A DNA stretch of 7,340 nt, taken from contig JAQTNZ010000121.1 of the NCBI GenBank assembly GCA_028713595.1, forward strand, positions 1-7,340, in the 5' to 3' direction. This stretch comes from Methylovulum sp. (lineage in GTDB: Bacteria; Pseudomonadota; Gammaproteobacteria; Methylococcales; Methylomonadaceae). Shown here in pieces: positions 5,427 to 7,340 of this stretch (position 1 is its first letter; each line of letters starts with the position of its first letter). Made by a program: the position numbers and the translations under genes. The notes under the pieces were generated by a model. That model saw nothing but the letters and a program-made list of their open reading frames with translations, ran no database searches and was not told where the DNA came from.

Positions 5427-5928
5427 TGACGAGACCTTTTGTAAGGTGTTGAAAAGCGCCTTGGAAAAACGCAATTATGAAGTATTGGTCGCTAATAATG
5501 TCACCAGCGGCATTGCCTTGGCGGAACAAAACTTGCCCGAATATGCGGTGATTGATTTACGCATCGGTTATGAGTCGGGGTTGGAGCTGGTAAAAAAACT
5601 GATTTCACTTGATGACAACACGCAAATCGTCATGCTGACCGGATTCGCCAGCATCGCCACCGCCGTGGAAGCCATCAAGCTAGGTGCCATCCATTACCTG
5701 ACCAAACCCGCCAACGCCGATGAAATAGTCAACGCCCTCAATAAAAACGAAGGCGATGCCACGGTGTCGATCAGCGAGAACCCTTTATCGGTCAAACGCC
5801 TGGAATGGGAGCATCTGCAAAAAGTGCTGATGCAGTATGACGGCAACATTTCCGCCGCCGCCAGGGCACTGAACATGCACCGCCGGACATTGCAAAGAAA
5901 ATTGGACAAAAGGCCAGTACGGGAGTGA
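5377..5928 (+). CDS. regA: RegA/PrrA/ActR-type response regulator
   Basis: From ATG 5377 this encodes 183 residues, the normal length for RegA. The receiver domain carries the acidic pocket DDD (16-18), phospho-acceptor Asp60 in VIDLRI, Thr88 in MLTGF and Lys110 in LTKPA. A linker leads to a Fis-type helix-turn-helix at about 155-176, with the ARALNMHRRTLQRKL sequence and KRPVRE ending that are nearly invariant in the RegA/PrrA/ActR group. In alphaproteobacteria this regulator controls photosynthesis, respiration, carbon and nitrogen fixation and denitrification in response to redox state. The frame also opens at ATG 5365, but no ribosome site precedes that codon, while AGAG (5369-5372) sits 4 bases before ATG 5377 and 7 before ATG 5380, so one of these two is more likely. 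The coding start lies inside the kinase gene in another frame. The regulon cannot be seen here; autoregulation of the DUF455-nnrS operon is plausible. Confidence 0.9.
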   Translation: MMTAQELDKPRLLLVDDDETFCKVLKSALEKRNYEVLVANNVTSGIALAEQNLPEYAVIDLRIGYESGLELVKKLISLDDNTQIVMLTGFASIATAVEAIKLGAIHYLTKPANADEIVNALNKNEGDATVSISENPLSVKRLEWEHLQKVLMQYDGNISAAARALNMHRRTLQRKLDKRPVRE

Positions 5929-5938
5929 AAAAAGACAA

Positions 5939-5978
5939 ATGAGTTTGCCCTCCCTCTTTTCTCCAGCCTAAAACTCAT
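5939..5978. repeat. Inverted repeat after the regulator gene
   Basis: ATGAGTTT (5939-5946) is a perfect reverse complement of AAACTCAT (5971-5978), with a 24-base pyrimidine-rich loop (GCCCTCCCTC at its start). It begins 10 bases after the regulator's stop. No T-run follows, so it is not an intrinsic terminator by itself. It could stabilise the 3' end of the operon transcript. Confidence 0.3.
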
Positions 5979-5984
5979 AGCTTG

Positions 5985-6007
5985 AAAAAAGCCCGCTTTC
6001 AAACGGG
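5985..6007 (-). terminator. Terminator-like hairpin facing leftward
   Basis: On the minus strand, CCCG (6007-6004), an 8-base loop and CGGG (5995-5992) are followed by C and six T (5990-5985), the layout of a weak intrinsic terminator. The stem is short at 4 bp, with an optional extension through TTT/AAA if one base bulges. No minus-strand gene to its right is apparent within the window, so its use is unclear. On the plus strand the A-run precedes the stem and no T-run follows. Confidence 0.35.
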
Positions 6008-6069
6008 TGGCAACGGATACGCAAAAAACCCAACTACTTTTTTCTTCTTACCTTAATGAGTAAGCCGCC

Positions 6070-7215
6070 ATGACCCCATCTAACCCTAAAGCCATACGCA
6101 TATCCCCTAAAAAACAGGGCAACACCTTATCGGCCGCGCAAAAACGCTTCAACACCCTGATCCGGCAAATCGACAAGAAAAAACAGCTCTTGTTGGCATG
6201 GAAAGAAGCCATCCCTGTTTATCACCAGAAAGTGGAACACGAGTATGATCCGCTATTCGATGTGTTTAACGGTTTGCGCCTGGAATGGATACAATTGTTG
6301 GACAAGCATTATGGGCAACCGCTGTTCAAAAAAACCGACAAAATGAAAATCAAACATCTTATCAGCGCCGTCTGCGATGATTTGGTCGCCGATATGGATT
6401 CGGAGGCGGTGAAAACCCTGTTCAACAAATACAATGACGTTGATTATGACACGATGGTGCAGGAACAGGAGCAAGCCGTCACTGAACTGATGAAAAATAT
6501 GGCGAAAAATATGTTTGACGTGGATATTGGTGATGATGCCGATGTGAGCTCGCCGGAAAAATTCCAAGCCTATTTGGAAGATAAAATGCGCGGACAACCA
6601 GAAGCGCAAGCCACCGCCAAACCGGCCAAAAAAACCAAAAAGCAACTGGCACAGGAAGCACGGCGGCAGGAAGAGGAAGCCTTGGCGGGCAAATCCGTGC
6701 AGGAAATTTACCGTAAGCTAGTCGCCAACCTACATCCTGACCGCGAACCGGATGAGCAAGAACGGCTACGCAAAACCGAGCTGATGCAACGCGTCAATAC
6801 CGCTTACGGCAAAAAAGACTTGTTACAATTGCTAGAATTGCAATTGGAAGTGGAACAGATTGATGCCACGCAATTAAGCCATCTCGCCGACAACCGCCTG
6901 AAGCATTTCAATAAGATATTGGGTGGGCAACTGGAGGAATTATCCCAAGAAGTCGGTCAAATCGAAATGGCCTTTAAAGCCGAACTGGACATGCCGTTTT
7001 TTGAGCAGATTTCTCCCAACTATTTACTATCAAAAATAGCGGAAGACACTCACGCAATCGAACAAGACATTGTTTTCATCACACAAGACATTAAAGACCA
7101 CGCCAATGCGGCGGCGTTTAAGGCTTGGTTAAAGACTTATAAAATCCCTAAACGGGCTGCCCGGGACGATTTTGATGATCTGTTTGATGGACTCAGTCAG
7201 TTTGGTTTTAGGTAA
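6070..7215 (+). CDS. Protein with internal J-domain (DnaJ-like co-chaperone)
   Basis: Encodes 381 residues, hydrophilic and rich in Lys, Glu and Gln, with no signal peptide or membrane helix, so probably cytoplasmic. The J-domain signature HPD is at 222-224 within IYRKLVANLHPDRE (213-226), followed by a long helix (ERLRKTELMQRVNTAYGKKD, 231-250) matching helix III. HPD triggers ATP hydrolysis by Hsp70/DnaK. Unusually, no typical helix I (Tyr-x-x-Leu-Gly) is evident: the domain is preceded by a charged segment (KPAKKTKKQLAQEARRQEE, 184-202). About 200 residues of helical N-terminal region (27-175) and 125 residues after the domain share no family I recognise, and there are no G/F region or zinc fingers, so this is not DnaJ itself. 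It stands alone between two gaps. The ribosome site is weak, and a 5-codon frame (6056-6073) ends on the start as ATGA. The J-domain is well supported; the client is unknown. Confidence 0.8.
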   Translation: MTPSNPKAIRISPKKQGNTLSAAQKRFNTLIRQIDKKKQLLLAWKEAIPVYHQKVEHEYDPLFDVFNGLRLEWIQLLDKHYGQPLFKKTDKMKIKHLISAVCDDLVADMDSEAVKTLFNKYNDVDYDTMVQEQEQAVTELMKNMAKNMFDVDIGDDADVSSPEKFQAYLEDKMRGQPEAQATAKPAKKTKKQLAQEARRQEEEALAGKSVQEIYRKLVANLHPDREPDEQERLRKTELMQRVNTAYGKKDLLQLLELQLEVEQIDATQLSHLADNRLKHFNKILGGQLEELSQEVGQIEMAFKAELDMPFFEQISPNYLLSKIAEDTHAIEQDIVFITQDIKDHANAAAFKAWLKTYKIPKRAARDDFDDLFDGLSQFGFR

Positions 7216-7270
7216 ACGCAACAAGAGCGCCCCGCTTTACCAGCAACACACCTACCCCAACAACCTTACG

Positions 7271-7282
7271 TTAACATGTTAA
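7271..7282. promoter_or_regulatory. Perfect 12-bp palindrome over a start codon
   Basis: TTAACATGTTAA is self-complementary over all 12 bases, and the ATG of the last gene (7276-7278) lies within it. No ribosome site is visible before this start. A protein bound here would block translation initiation or the transcript start, but a palindrome of this size can also arise by chance. Confidence 0.25.
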
Positions 7283-7340
7283 GAATTACCGAACTAAAAC
7301 TCCCCCTAGACCATACGGAAGCTATGTTGACCGCCGCCGT
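7276..7340 (+). CDS. FAD-dependent oxidoreductase, N-terminal start (partial, COG2509-like)
   Basis: The frame runs from ATG 7276 to the window edge, giving 21 complete codons (MLRITELKLPLDH, then TEAMLTAAV). This opening closely resembles the usual start of the COG2509 group of uncharacterised NAD(P)/FAD-dependent dehydrogenases, typically about 530 residues, in which a short N-terminal segment of the form IxELKLPLDH precedes the FAD-binding fold. No cofactor motif is reached before the window ends, so the call rests on this short opening recognised from memory. The 60-base gap from the J-domain gene has no clear terminator (only a 4-bp stem at 7226-7236) and no ribosome site, so the two could share a transcript. 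Confidence 0.6.
   Translation, partial: MLRITELKLPLDHTEAMLTAA

Noticed and set aside
1..7340. CRISPR arrays, tRNA or rRNA genes, transposases, attachment sites
   Set aside because: No spaced direct repeats, cloverleaf-like segment, ribosomal RNA sequence, recombinase motif or terminal inverted repeat pair was found on reading through.

Overview
The window looks like chromosomal DNA of moderate GC from a Gram-negative proteobacterium. An outer-membrane barrel end, a Sec-type exported flavoprotein, NnrS and a RegB/RegA-type redox two-component pair all fit. My best guess is a gammaproteobacterium, possibly of the Methylococcales (methanotroph) type. That placement rests on remembered family resemblance and overall composition, not on a marker gene.

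Layout. 1-184 is the 3' end of an outer-membrane beta-barrel gene. 185-543 is a long non-coding leader holding a perfect TATAAT box, several inverted repeats and a short ORF that runs into the next gene. 544-1592 is a two-gene unit: an exported FMN-binding protein with a covalent-flavin motif, then a four-helix, histidine-rich inner-membrane protein, joined by a TGATG stop/start. 1593-1661 holds two hairpins, one resembling a dispersed palindromic repeat. 1662-2033 (minus strand) is a small VanZ-like membrane protein. 2038-5928 is a tight four-gene run on the plus strand: a DUF455 ferritin-like protein, NnrS, a RegB-type sensor kinase and a RegA-type regulator. 5929-6069 is a gap with a terminator-like hairpin. 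6070-7215 is a protein with an internal J-domain. 7276 to the right edge is the start of what looks like a COG2509-type FAD-dependent oxidoreductase.

How the genes may work together. The central run pairs a redox-sensing phosphorelay with NnrS, a haem/copper membrane protein linked to nitric oxide metabolism or stress, and with a probable di-metal ferritin-like protein. The reading frames overlap or lie within 9 bases, so one transcript is likely. The simplest reading is a redox or NO-responsive module that carries its own regulator. The flavoprotein/4-helix pair looks like a small extracytoplasmic electron-transfer unit: the membrane protein would pass electrons to or from a periplasmic covalent flavin. 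The VanZ-like gene and the central operon diverge with start codons only 4 bases apart, so each must be controlled from inside the other's coding sequence.

Nothing here is clearly mobile: there is no transposase, integrase, CRISPR array, tRNA or rRNA. The most interesting items are the flavoprotein/membrane-protein couple, the NnrS-RegBA operon with its overlapping kinase and regulator genes, and the unusual J-domain protein.
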